DNA of 64,000 nt from Persicaria tinctoria (Eukaryota > Streptophyta > Magnoliopsida > Caryophyllales > Polygonaceae), in the NCBI GenBank assembly GCA_037127255.1, contig JBANSL010000002.1:40526892-40590891 (forward strand), given 5' to 3'. The position numbers were made by a program, and so were the translations under genes. The notes below the pieces were generated by a model. It was not told where the DNA came from. It worked only from the letters and a program-made list of their open reading frames with translations, and did not search any database. Position 1 is the stretch's first letter; every line of letters starts with the position of its first letter. Shown here piece after piece: positions 46,355 through 56,962 of this stretch.

Positions 46355-46358
46355 AATT

Positions 46359-46377
46359 TTGGCGTCGTTGCCGGGGA
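46359..46377 (+). other. Primer binding site
   Basis: TTGGCGTCGTTGCCGGGGA, four bases after the LTR. This form is typical of Athila-like plant elements, with one change from GGCGCC. Confidence 0.85.
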
Positions 46378-46482
46378 TTTTTATTAAATTCTTGTGTGTT
46401 TTTAGTGTTGATTTTGGTGTGGACCGTCTTACTTGGTCCATACCCGTGCTACTAATTCTTCTCTGTAGAAAGCATTGCAGAG

Positions 46483-49038
46483 ATGGCGAACCACACTCTT
46501 AAGGAGCTTTCTGCTCCTGATCTGGCACAGCAACCCCTGGCAATCCAATACCCTGAGCTAGCAGAAGGGGTCAAATTTGAGCTTAAGTCTGGGGTAGTTC
46601 ATCTTCTACCAAAATTCCATGGGCTGAGTGGGGAGGATCCCCACAAGCATCTTTCTGAATTCCATAGGGTGGTGGTTGGGATGAAACCAGCGGATGTAAC
46701 TGAAGAGCAAATCAAGCTAAGAGCCTTCCCCTTCACTTTGAAGGATGATGCAAGTGAATGGTTCTTCTATCTACCACCTGACTCTATCGCCACTTGGGCC
46801 GAGATGAAAAGAGTTTTCCTGGAAATGTACTTCCCTGCAACAAAGCTGAACGCTTTGAAAAGGTCTATAAGCAGCATTGAGCAGTACGCGACAGAGTCTA
46901 TACACGAGTACTTCGAACGCTTCAAGAAACTCTGCGCCAGCTGCCCATGCCATGGGTATGCCCAAAAGGATCTTGTTCTCTTCTTGTTCAACGGGCTTAC
47001 CGATGGAGAGCGCAAAACAGTGAACTCTTGTTGTGGGGGAAACATGCTGAATAAGACGTCTGCCGCAGCTTGGGAAGTGTTCAAGGAGCTCTCTGAGGGC
47101 TCTAGGCAGTTCAACAAGAGCATTCGTGCTAGAGGGGTACTTGCTATTGATCCCCCAGTGGCTGCATTACAGACTGATATGGCAGAGATGAAAGAAATGC
47201 TCAAGAAGCTGGTGGAAGACAGAGCATCTCAGCAATTGAAAGCATGTGAGTCCTACACTGATCCATCTCACCCTATGGATATGTACTCAACCTTCCAAGA
47301 TCCAAATGTTGAATTGAATGCCATCGGGAATTTCGCTCAACAAAGGCCTATGCAAGGCAATTATGGGAACCCTGGGTATTTCAACAACAACAACTACAAT
47401 AGGGGCTATCAGCAGGGTAATGGTTATGGGAACTATCAAGCCTCTTTCAATCAGCAGGGGGGGCAACAGGAAAGGCCTCAGCAACAATTTGAACCTCGAC
47501 AGGGAGGTCAGCAGCAGTCAAATGGGGATAATGAGGATCCACTGCAGAAACTGTCACGACTGGTCATGAGGAATGATAAACAGCAGTCAGAGCGGATGGC
47601 GACTCTAGAGAAGCAACAATCAGATCGGATGACGAATATTGAGAATGAAATGAGTCAGCTCATTCAGGTCTTAAGTGCGAAGATGGCGAACGATGCAAGT
47701 AAGCTTCCATCGCAGACGGTTGAGAATCCTAAGGAGAATGTCATTGCAATAATGCTTAGGAGTGGCAAGGAACTGGTTGTCACAAAGCAAAGGGACGAGG
47801 AGGAGATAATGGACGAAGAAATAGAGATACTTGAAGGTGAAAACGGAGTAACAGAGGTGCGGCGCCCGCGGCAAACTTTGCGGCGCCCGCCGCTAGCCTC
47901 TGCGGTGCCCGCCGCCAGAGAGACGATTTCAGCGGCACCCGCCGCTGCTCAAGCTGCGGCGCCCGCCGCTCCTGATGCCGCGCCCGCCGCTACCTCACCC
48001 GCCGCCAGTTCATCTTCTGGTACGTCTTCTTCCTTACCTCCTTTCTCTTCTCTTCCTCTTTCTTCTTCTTCCTCTTCTCCCGCACCTATGGAGATTCCAA
48101 AGCCCATTCCGCCTTTTCCGGAAGCCTTGAGAGACACACGAACATATGAGAATGACAAGGAGATCTTCGAGACATTCGGCAAGTGTGCGGTAAACATTCC
48201 TTTACTTAGCTTAATTAAGAGCATTCCTAGATATGCTAAATTTTTGAAGGAATTGTGCACCATTAAGAGGAAGCAGAGACTGAAAAAGAAGGAAAAGGTA
48301 AGCTTGAATGAAAATGTTTCTGCTATGTTGCAAAGGAAATTGCCTGAAAAATGCGGAGATCCAGGTATGTTTACGATTCCATGTGCGATTGGGAATACTA
48401 GATTCAAACAAGCCATGTTAGATCTAGGAGCCTCAATTAATGTTATTTCTTATAACATGTACCTATCTTTGGGTTTGGGTCCTCTGACTGAGACTGGGGT
48501 TACAGTGCAACTTGCTGATCGATCACAAATCAGGCCAAGAGGCGTTGTTGAAGATGTTTTAGTTATGGTGGATGATTTGTTTTTCCCTGTTGATTTCTTT
48601 GTTTTAGATATGGAGCAGGGAACCCCTGAAACACCCATTATACTGGGAAGGCCATTCCTGAAAACTGCGAAAACGAAAATTGATTGTTGTGAGGGCCTAT
48701 TGACTATGGAGTTTGATGGAAGAAAGATAGAATTTTCTCTCTTTAATCACGCTAAGCTTTCTCCTGGAACTTCGTTAGATATGCCTATTGCTGACAATAC
48801 TGATCATAACAATAATTTTCGTGATTTGTTAGAGACAACTACGGAACATAGTTTATGGAAAATTGAACCTCCTAACAAATTGCAATCTTATGTGATTCCA
48901 GGACAACCCCCAGGCATAGCTCATGGAGAGGAGCTAAGAGAAATGGCTGAATGCTGGAACAGGAAGCTACACCTTTCAAGGGTGCCTGCATTTGTCAATG
49001 AAATGACCGGTGTTGGTGACCCTGGTGGAGGAACATAG
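46483..49038 (+). CDS. Gag-protease polyprotein, 851 aa, Athila-like
   Basis: The ATG at 46483 (MANHTLKELS) is the first after the PBS. The capsid-type retrotransposon gag domain covers about residues 85-190 (LRAFPFTLKDDASEWF, LFLFNGLTDGERK). A Gln/Asn/Gly-rich stretch spans about 275-350, and a short coiled segment follows near 360-400. There is no CCHC knuckle. A low-complexity Ala/Pro/Ser linker lies at about 465-535. The aspartic protease (about 630-740) has the active site LDLGAS and the flap-side ILGRPFL. The protein ends about 95 residues later with a stop, before any RT. It would form particles and process itself, supplying or competing for Gag with relatives. The frame is fully open, consistent with the young LTRs. 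Confidence 0.92.
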   Translation: MANHTLKELSAPDLAQQPLAIQYPELAEGVKFELKSGVVHLLPKFHGLSGEDPHKHLSEFHRVVVGMKPADVTEEQIKLRAFPFTLKDDASEWFFYLPPDSIATWAEMKRVFLEMYFPATKLNALKRSISSIEQYATESIHEYFERFKKLCASCPCHGYAQKDLVLFLFNGLTDGERKTVNSCCGGNMLNKTSAAAWEVFKELSEGSRQFNKSIRARGVLAIDPPVAALQTDMAEMKEMLKKLVEDRASQQLKACESYTDPSHPMDMYSTFQDPNVELNAIGNFAQQRPMQGNYGNPGYFNNNNYNRGYQQGNGYGNYQASFNQQGGQQERPQQQFEPRQGGQQQSNGDNEDPLQKLSRLVMRNDKQQSERMATLEKQQSDRMTNIENEMSQLIQVLSAKMANDASKLPSQTVENPKENVIAIMLRSGKELVVTKQRDEEEIMDEEIEILEGENGVTEVRRPRQTLRRPPLASAVPAARETISAAPAAAQAAAPAAPDAAPAATSPAASSSSGTSSSLPPFSSLPLSSSSSSPAPMEIPKPIPPFPEALRDTRTYENDKEIFETFGKCAVNIPLLSLIKSIPRYAKFLKELCTIKRKQRLKKKEKVSLNENVSAMLQRKLPEKCGDPGMFTIPCAIGNTRFKQAMLDLGASINVISYNMYLSLGLGPLTETGVTVQLADRSQIRPRGVVEDVLVMVDDLFFPVDFFVLDMEQGTPETPIILGRPFLKTAKTKIDCCEGLLTMEFDGRKIEFSLFNHAKLSPGTSLDMPIADNTDHNNNFRDLLETTTEHSLWKIEPPNKLQSYVIPGQPPGIAHGEELREMAECWNRKLHLSRVPAFVNEMTGVGDPGGGT

Positions 49039-50474
49039 GCCGATCAAGGGCCATCACGTCGAGCCAACGACATGAAACAAAGGCGCTTCTCGGGAGGCAA
49101 CCCGAGGTACATTTTTCAGATTTATTTTCTTTTTCTTTTCCTTCACCCTGAGTATATGAGTTCACTTTTGTTGTCTTTAATGTTTCATTGAGGGCAATGA
49201 AAACTTCAAGTGTGGGGGAGAGGAGTTTTATTTATATAGTGCATATAGTTAGATCATATTTCATTTTCTGCACCATGTTTAAGTTTAATTAAGTTGTTGT
49301 TTAGTTTGTATTTAGTTTAATTTTCGGAATTTAAAAAAAAAAACAAAAAAACAAAAAAAAAACAAAAAAAAAAAAATTTAATTTCGAAAATATTAGAAAT
49401 AGAGCATGCGTTGCATATATATGTGTTATTCAAATACCCATCTTGCTTAGTTGTCCTCTATTTTAAATTTCAAGCATGAATCATAAAAATCCCATGGAGT
49501 TCTGGATGTTTTGATTATTATTGCTAAATGATTTTTGTGGAGCATGAGCTAGCAAATATAATTGAGCATGTATGATTGAGCTAAGGTATGATTGAAGTCC
49601 TAAAAACATGACCCTGTGAGGATGTTTGGCCTTACTTTGAATTCTTTTGCTTAATTGTGTGATTTACTCGCCTAGTGTTGCTACCTCTTGGCATTGACTG
49701 CAGTATCTATTTTTGAAGACCAATGCACATGTTTGTTGCGTGCGGAGTGTATGTTTACATTTTGGAGTCTTTTTTTTATTCAATTTTATGCATATTTAGT
49801 GAATAAGGTGGCAATGGTTGATGCACTGAGTAACCGGGTCTACGCATGACACCCATGGGTATGATTCGCGCAAAAAGGTGTTGAAAACTACCCACTAGGA
49901 AAGAAAGCTTGATCATTGAGTAACCAGGTTCATTCATGACACCCATGTTTGCAACTTGCGTCAAAAGGTGTTCAAGTGGACTTCATATTCATATTTATAG
50001 TTGAGGTGTTGATAGACCGGGGCCATTCATGACACCCATGTTTGAGCTTCGCGTAAGGAAAGCACCAAGACAAGAAAAAGAAAAAAAAAAGAAGGAGAGA
50101 AAAGAAAATCAAAGAAAAAGAAAAAAAAAGTGTTGCATTTTATTTTCTTTATGTTATCCCGCAAGTAATGACATTTTGGTAGATAAGTGGTGATATGGTG
50201 GTCAATGTCTATGAGCTTAGTGTATTATTGGTTTGAGTTGAGAGTTGTGCCTAAAAGCCTAAACACATGAGGGAAACACATATTTCTGGTGAGGTTGGAT
50301 GATATCTACTTCTAAGCTTTGATCACCTGAATACATGCTATGACGTTTGTTTGCTTGGTTTATGGTTTCACCTGCTATGATGTTGTTTTTGGTAATATTG
50401 AAGCGTGAAGGGATTTTCCTGTGGGATACATTGATTCATGTTCATTCTAGCATTGCTTGAGGACAAGCAAAGGT
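49039..50474 (+). other. 3' non-coding region of the gag-protease element
   Basis: 1.4 kb without a supported ORF. It holds an A-rich run (49332-49378) and three spaced repeats of a phrase with CATGACACCCATG followed by cgcg-type words (49848, 49938, 50030). The second A-rich tract is at 50075-50130. The repeated phrase is also in the outer element. Confidence 0.7.
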
Positions 50475-50490
50475 TAAGTGTGGGGGAATT
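50475..50490 (+). other. Polypurine tract
   Basis: aagtgtgggggaattt-type sequence immediately before the 3' LTR at 50491; expected plus-strand primer. Confidence 0.8.
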
Positions 50491-51786
50491 TGATAATGCA
50501 TATTTTAGATAGGCATTATAGATAGTTTTAGTTTAGTTTAGGTTGCATTTCTTGCTTGCTTTATTGTTAATTTGCATCTTGTGTTTATTTTAGAAAAGTT
50601 CGGATTCTGCGCAATTTTGTGTTTATCTCGCAGATCGAATCGGAACATACGTGGGGAGATGCAATGTCTCAAGAGGAACACAAGATATATGGAAAGGAAC
50701 AAGGAAGAAAGAAGCAAGGCAAGACGAGAAGAAAAGCCCGCAAAAAGGAGCCAAGACCACGGCAAAAAGGAGAAGCCGCGGCCGCCGCAGGCATTGCCGC
50801 GGGCGCCGCAGTGGCCGCCGCAGCGGGTAGCTGGGGAGGCATGTGCGGCGGGCGCCGCAAGTCTTGCCGCGGCCGCCGCACGTTACTACCGCGCGCCGTT
50901 TTGTTACCCAAAAAACCCTAGTTTCTAATTGTTTCCTTTGAGGCCGACTTTGGATGTTTGTTTTAGGCCTTTTATGTTATTTTTCTTTATCATTCATAAC
51001 CATTCATTCTATCCTTGGAACCATTAGACACTTTAGAGATTTTGAGCTATGTCTTCCATGAGGAACTAAACTCATCTATTCTGCCTGCAATTTGAAGCTT
51101 TATTCGGATTGATTGTGAGTTTCTAATTCTCGCTCCTAGTTTCCTATTTGTGAATGCTTCAACTTCTTTGTGCTTAATTAATTATTGATTTGTTCTATCT
51201 TGTCTGGCCAACTCGTTAGATCAATTCAATCGCTAAGGTTTTGTAGATTCCTGATTGTGAACCTTAACCTAAGTGGCAAACTTGTTCCTTTAGGGCTGAT
51301 TGAACTAATTGAATGAGTAGGAAGTTGAATGTGTTGTTAAATCCTTCTTTAGGGACTGCAAATACCTTGGCTAATCTCTGAACTTAAGGCTATCAATTGG
51401 GTTAAATCCTTTTTTAGGGACTGTTCGATTGATAAGGGTTTCTAGGACTGATTGGACTAGTAACTATATTAGGTCGGGACAAGGGCATTCATAGGAAACG
51501 TAATAGGACGAGAAGAAGTTACAAGGATCGCTTCAATCCGATAAAGTGGAAAATTGTAGGTGGAATTGCTTCTCTAAATTGTTTAAACCAAAATCACTTA
51601 TTCTGCTTTCGTTAATTTACTTTACAACTTTCACATAAAAAAACCCCCTTCTTTGGTTACTTAATCAACGTTAGAATCACACTAGAGTTATAAATTTCCC
51701 TGTGGGATCGACCTCTTACTTATTACTGTACTAGTTATGGGTTTGAGTTTCTTTGACGGAATCAACGACAGGTTTCCCCTCCGTCA
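50491..51786 (+). repeat. 3' LTR of the gag-protease element
   Basis: 1296 bp, five differences from the 5' copy (for example at 50609 and 51737), followed by the CTAAG duplication. Confidence 0.95.
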
Positions 51787-52539
51787 CTAAGCCGACTTCT
51801 TCATTAAGCATTAGCCTGACTGATCTTTGTCCGGAGGTATAGGTGGGTCTGGTGATTCCTCCAGTGGTGGGAAGAGTGGGATGTCATCCGGGGGCATCAT
51901 GTGAAGAAGCTTAAACCTCCCCGAGTGAACGCTCTATGGCTTCACCCATTCATCTTCCTGGGCTCCAGCTGGCATGCATAAAGGAGGATATAAAGAAAAT
52001 ATACATACCTCATCATCATACCTCTTCCGCTTTATTGGTTGATTTGTTTGCACATCTCCACCACGGCGAAACGGTGGAGTGGGAAGAGATATTTCCACCT
52101 CATCTTGTGGAGTTTCATGCTACTTTGCTAGGACCCCATACTTGAATATGAACATCGGTTGCTCAAAATGATCGGGGATAGCCTTCACTTTGTAAGGTAA
52201 AAACGATCTTGGAATGCCCTGGGCAACAATGTCCAACTTCTTCTCTTCTAGTGCTTCTTCTTCTTGGGATCCTTCATATGATTCATCAACAATAGGTAGC
52301 AAAGTAGGAATGAAATTCGAGGAAGGACATACCTGGTTGTCGACATCGAGTGGGTCAATTGGCTCGTCGAGAGGAGGGCATGTTCCTTTAGACTGGATGG
52401 AAGCCTCAAGCCTTCGGATTTCGTCTTCCAACCGAGCTATTTCCCTTAATCGTGACTCCTCCACTGCAATCCTATTTCTCCGTCTCAAATCTTGATACCG
52501 TTCTTCCCATGAAGGGTTCCCTTCGACAAAGTCTTCCAT
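51787..52539 (-). CDS. Leader ORF of the outer element, 139 aa, unknown function
   Basis: The frame runs on the minus strand from about 52539 (MEDFVEGNPSWEERY) to a stop at 52120. It is highly charged, with a predicted helical EEALEEKKLD and RRLEASIQS character, but no gag, RT or known domain. The sequence downstream (to 51787) is coding-like but interrupted by stops. It occupies the place of gag between PBS and the insertion point of the nested element. It may be a degraded gag start or an element-specific leader protein. Confidence 0.45.
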
Positions 52540-52709
52540 CTTTGTACCTAAGCTTTGAAATCACAATCAAGAACACAAATTAGTGGTAAAAGCTTGGCAC
52601 CTAGTTGGTACCGGTGAGGTAGGTGGTGGTAGGGTATGTGATAGGGTAAGAAAAAGGAATGGGCTTTTCTAAACCTTAAACACAACTAAGCTAGACGCGA
52701 TTGATATCT

Positions 52710-52727
52710 CCCCGGCAACGGCGCCAA
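52710..52727 (-). other. Primer binding site of the outer element
   Basis: On the minus strand TTGGCGCCGTTGCCGGGG, two bases from the LTR end. A perfect Athila-type site. Confidence 0.85.
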
Positions 52728-52729
52728 TT

Positions 52730-54570
52730 TGACGAGAGGGTTTCTCGACCAAATAAATTTGTAGTCAAGACCCCGCTATAGGATAGTGGAGTCAGGTTCG
52801 TCCTCAGGAGAGAAGTCAGCGGTTCTAGGTTTAGTGTGTTTTGGGGTTCAGGGATAGCAGGAAAAGGTTATGAGGGTGGCTGTCGACAAAGAATAGAGGT
52901 GTCGATGTCGAGGGATGGAGAGAGAATGGTGGTTTGATATCGAGTAGAATATGTGCCGAATAAAAATAATAAAATAAAACAAATAAAGATGCAAACTTGT
53001 AAGGTTAGGGATCACCGCAACAATAAACATATGTGCATATCATAAATCACATAATGATGCATGCTTTATATCAAAGAATCGACTTTCGCAAATTCCAACA
53101 ATTTAGGTGATAGAGGCTCTCGCATAAAAACCTAATTTGTTTCTACCTTTTCTTTAATTAGGATTAACTAACTTTCGCAAGAAAACCCTACTTACTATCC
53201 AATTCATAATAAGATCACTTTCGCTTCAATATCATGAATAAGGAATTTCCTCAACTCTTGCAAAGGATTTAGCACATAGGTAGATGATGATAAAGACATA
53301 TAAATTCATGGATTTATAAATCAAACACACATATCTATGTTGGGATCACCCCAACCCTAGAAGAAGGAAATTAGAAACATACCATAATAAAAGAAATTAA
53401 CTTTAACATAAAATAAACTAAAACTTACAAAACCTTTGTCTCCTTCCTTCTCCTTCTCTCTCTCCTTGCTCCTTGCGCCCTAAGACGACTTGACTTGAAT
53501 TCCTGAAAAATCAGCCCCCTAAGGCTTTATTTATAGCTTTCTACTCCTTGCTATTCAAGGATAGAATATATCTATCTTTATCTAAATCTATATCTAAAGG
53601 CTTTAAGATAAACAAATGTAATTAAAGAATTAAATCTAAAAGGGGAAATAAATCTAAAATAGGTAGAATATCTTCCATGTGTTGATAGGTCTTCTCCATA
53701 GATAGAACTTGATAGATGTAGGATAGATCTCGACCAAATTGGATAGAATCGGATCCAAGGACTCCCAATCCGAGTAGGACAGCAAAACCGCGTAACGCGC
53801 TCCGGAACGCGATTTCCTCGATCTCGACTAAGCTTCCTCGAGATCAAGTAGAATTGTTGTCGACCATGGCTTGGCTGGGCATCACGGGTAGCAGGACCTC
53901 GACATGGCTCGGGTGTGTGGTGCTGTGTTCCTCGAGATCGAGTAAAGAACTCGAGATCGAGTAGACATGTCGACTTCTGTGTGGCCTGGTGTTGTCGAAT
54001 AGCTCCTCCTCGGCACAGACTCGGACTGACGCTTCTGGTTTGTCGAGATCGAGTAAAGAACTCGAGATCGAGTAACTGGGTGCTCAACGTCTTCCATCCT
54101 CGGCTTCTCGACTTGGCATATCTCCTCGACTCCGGACATGGCATCACAGTGTTGTCGATCTCGACAAAGTTTACTCGAGATCGAGTTGGCTTCCGGGAGT
54201 CGGGTTGTCTCTGACTCAGTTTCTCGATCAGTGCTTAGTCGACAAGGCCTGTGCTCGGACACCTTCGTCGAGATCGAGTAAAAGTACTCTAGATCGAGTA
54301 AAGTTGGGCTCCTAGCTTGATTCAACTTGTTCCGCTGCTTCTTGGCCTTGGACTTCTGTAGTTGATTTCCGAGCTTTTTCGGCCTTTCTCGGAACTGCTG
54401 TAATTTGTCTCGAATTCTGCGAAATTAAACAGAAACTGGTGTAGATTCCATAATTTGGCAAATGAACATAAACTACATAGATTATGTATTGTCCTAGCCC
54501 AAATGTATGAAATATATGCAGAAAACGATATAAAAGTTACTGTAAAACATGGCAGATTCAGCTCACAACA
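52730..54570 (-). repeat. 5' LTR (right copy) of the outer element, about 1.84 kb, chimeric relative to the left copy
   Basis: U3 (54570 to about 53500) matches the left LTR at high identity, with one extra copy of the actcgagatcgagtaaaga unit near 53945. Downstream of the TATA box the sequence instead resembles the R-U5 part of the LTR at 15321-16297 (for example gactccactatcctatag at 52775-52793 in inverse). Confidence 0.8.
53528..53535 (-). promoter_or_regulatory. TATA box of the right LTR
   Basis: TATAAATA on the minus strand, at the same place relative to U3 as the left copy. Confidence 0.65.
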
Positions 54571-54575
54571 CTTGC

Positions 54576-56940
54576 ATTGAAGCGATATTAAATAAATTTG
54601 GTTTTCACCCTACTTGGATTAACTGGATCATGAAGTGTCTTACTACCACTACTTTCTCCGTCTTAGTTAACAATATACCTGGTAAACAATTTAAACCTAA
54701 CAGAGGAATCAAACAAGGTGACCCCCTAGCTCCTTACATTTTCGTAATAGTTATGGAAAACCTAGCTCGGGAACTTCATTTTGAAGCCCTTCAAGAAGAT
54801 GCTCTAGTAGGTATCAAGATTACTAATGATGGTACTCTTGTCCATTTCCTCACTTTTGCAGATGATACTATCATTTTTGCTCCAGCATCTCACATGAGTC
54901 TCAACACCATCTAAAATATGTTAAATAAAATTTCCTACATGTCAGGGTTAACCATTAACTATAATAAGAGCTCGATTCAAACCTCCACAAACATAAATAG
55001 TGCTTTAGCTAGATCTCTAGCCCAACAAATGAATATCCCTATAGCCAAAACCATAGAAAAGTATCTAGGGACCCCCCTCGTTAATGGCAGAATAAACAAT
55101 TGTGTCTTTGATGATGCCATTCATAACCTGAAAAAATAACTTTCCAAATGGAAGGCCTCAACACTGTCTTAAGCAGGAAGAATCGTTCTTATGCAAGCCA
55201 ATTTTAGCTCTACAACAAACTATCTCATGCAAAATTTTCTTCTCCCAAAAGGTGTTCTTAATTACATAGATCAGATCAACAAGAATTTTTTCTGGAACAA
55301 ATGTCAATCGGAAAAATATACTCCTCTCATAAGTTGGGACAACATCTGTAAGCCTAAACATCTAGGTGGTCTAGGAATCAGAAAATTAGAGGATCTAATT
55401 GAAAGTCTTCAAATGAAACTTCTTTGGAAACTTCACTCAGACCCTGCCAATATTTGGGTTAAACTTATCAAGGAAAAATATCTCCAAAAAGAAACCATTA
55501 ACCAAAGAACTACGCACAACACCTCCTGGCAATTCGGAAGAATTCTTTCGCTAAGAAACAAATTAAACAAAGGACTCATACGGATTACGGATTATTGGAA
55601 ATGGCGAGTCCATAAACCTCTGGCATGATCAATGGCTGCAATCTCAAACACTCATAGAATATCAAGATAACCACGATCCAAACATGAAGGCCAACCACTT
55701 AATCACAACAAACAAACAAACAAACAAACAAACAATGGCATATTCCCCTTATAAACAATCTGTTTCCAGCACACATCATCACAGAAATTCTAGATATAAG
55801 ATTACCAAATTGGGATTCTAGTGATAGATAGACTTGTTTGGAAAGCTGAATCAAACAAAACCTTTACTACTAAATCTACAAAAAAAAAAAAAAAAAAAAA
55901 AAAAACTAAAAGATACAATATACCATACTACCCAAGACACTAACTGGATATGGAATTTAAAGATTCCCCATAGAACAAAAAATTTCCTTTGAAAGCTTAT
56001 GATTGACTGTCTACCAACAAAAACCCGCCTCATAAATAGAGTTCTCTCACAATGCTCCCTTTGCAGTTGTTATGATGAGGATTCAAACCATTTATTTCTA
56101 AACTGCAATTTCACCAGAAGTATCTACTCCAACTATGGTCACCTTATGGGACCTCTAAACCTAGCTACCCACGGATAACAACAGTATCGACCTCTCAAAT
56201 TTTGTCTCAAAAGCTAGAAATAACAAACAAATTGAAGAATTATCCTTCATTTGGCAAACCATCTAGGAAATCAGAAATAACCTAATATACAAACATAAAG
56301 ACCGCATCAAATAAAGAACATTGTCTATCAAATAATAAACAATATCAGTATGTGGAAAGAGTCTACCTCAAAAGAAACCAAAAAGAAAACAACAAGGAAA
56401 TAAGCAAAATGAGAGAAATCTAATGGAGTCATCTACAAAATCAATGTGGATGGCTCGGTGAAGCCCACAGGCTCTTGTCATGTGGGAGGAGTCGTTAGGG
56501 ATTCCAAGGGACATGTAATTGATATTTTTTACCAGGACACCTGTAAAGGTACGGTTCTCCAAACAGAAGCAACTGCTATTATCCTAGGAATGCAACGTGC
56601 AACAAAAAGAGGCTTAAGCAAAGTCGTTATCGAATGTGATAACCTGATAGTCATCAAGGAAATCAATAAACGAAGCAATATCAATTGGGAAATTCAACAT
56701 CATATCGAGAAGATTCACCACATGATGACGGCATGACGCAATTTGAAGAAATAGATTTCAAGCATTGTTTTAGGGAAGCTAATAAAATAGTCGACTATAC
56801 ATAGCTCGAAAAGGTATTGTTTGTAATAGATCTACACACCCTTATAATAAGGAATTGTACTCCATCATTCTCAAGGATGATCATGAAGTGGGACTACACT
56901 ATGTGTAATTCCTTCAACGATTTGTCTAATAAAAAAAAAC
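54576..56940 (+). mobile_element. LINE, right part: C-terminal RT, zinc-binding region, RNase H
   Basis: It resumes in the RT frame with IEAILNKFGFHPTWINW. It then has the QGDPLAPYIFVIVME block, catalytic FADDTIIF (about 54858), the post-RT region (LGGLGIRKLEDL, near 55360), a decayed zinc-binding domain near 55960-56110 and an RNase H (INVDGSVKPTGSCHVGGVV, 56440-56730). An A-rich tail ends near 56938. Stops and frameshifts are frequent, and a 30-base A run at about 55880 lies inside the coding part. Plant LINEs with a terminal RNase H are known. Confidence 0.88.
55711..55735. repeat. (CAAA)n microsatellite
   Basis: Six CAAA units within the decayed LINE. Confidence 0.85.
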
Positions 56941-56962
56941 CTAAAATATCTATAATGATATA

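Larger units (their letters stand above)
45059..51786 (+). mobile_element. Intact gag-protease-only LTR element (TR-GAG type), 6.7 kb, young
   Basis: Both LTRs are 1296 bp, and I find five differences between them by eye (about 0.4%). The target duplication CTAAG is perfect (45054-45058 and 51787-51791). Inside are a PBS, one long open gag-protease ORF, a non-coding 3' region and a polypurine tract. There is no RT, RNase H or integrase and no room for them. Non-autonomous elements that keep gag are known in plants as TR-GAGs. With an assumed plant rate near 1.3e-8 per site per year the insertion is roughly 0.15 million years old. Confidence 0.93.
41486..54570 (-). mobile_element. Athila-like non-autonomous LTR element inserted in the LINE, 13.1 kb including a nested element
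   Basis: The termini are TGTTGT and ACAACA. They are flanked by CTTAT (41481-41485) and CTTGC (54571-54575), a 5-bp duplication with two mismatches. Joining the LINE across it restores the RT frame. Minus-strand order: 5' LTR 54570-52730, PBS 52727-52710, leader ORF, then a 3' internal tail (45053-43574) ending in a purine tract, then 3' LTR 43573-41486. Removing the nested 6.7-kb element leaves about 6.35 kb with no capsid, protease, RT or integrase. It must have moved with enzymes from another element. Confidence 0.85.

Noticed and set aside
51936..52495. Plus-strand ORFs opposite the outer-element leader
   Set aside because: The element is transcribed on the minus strand and the plus frames have no recognisable content.
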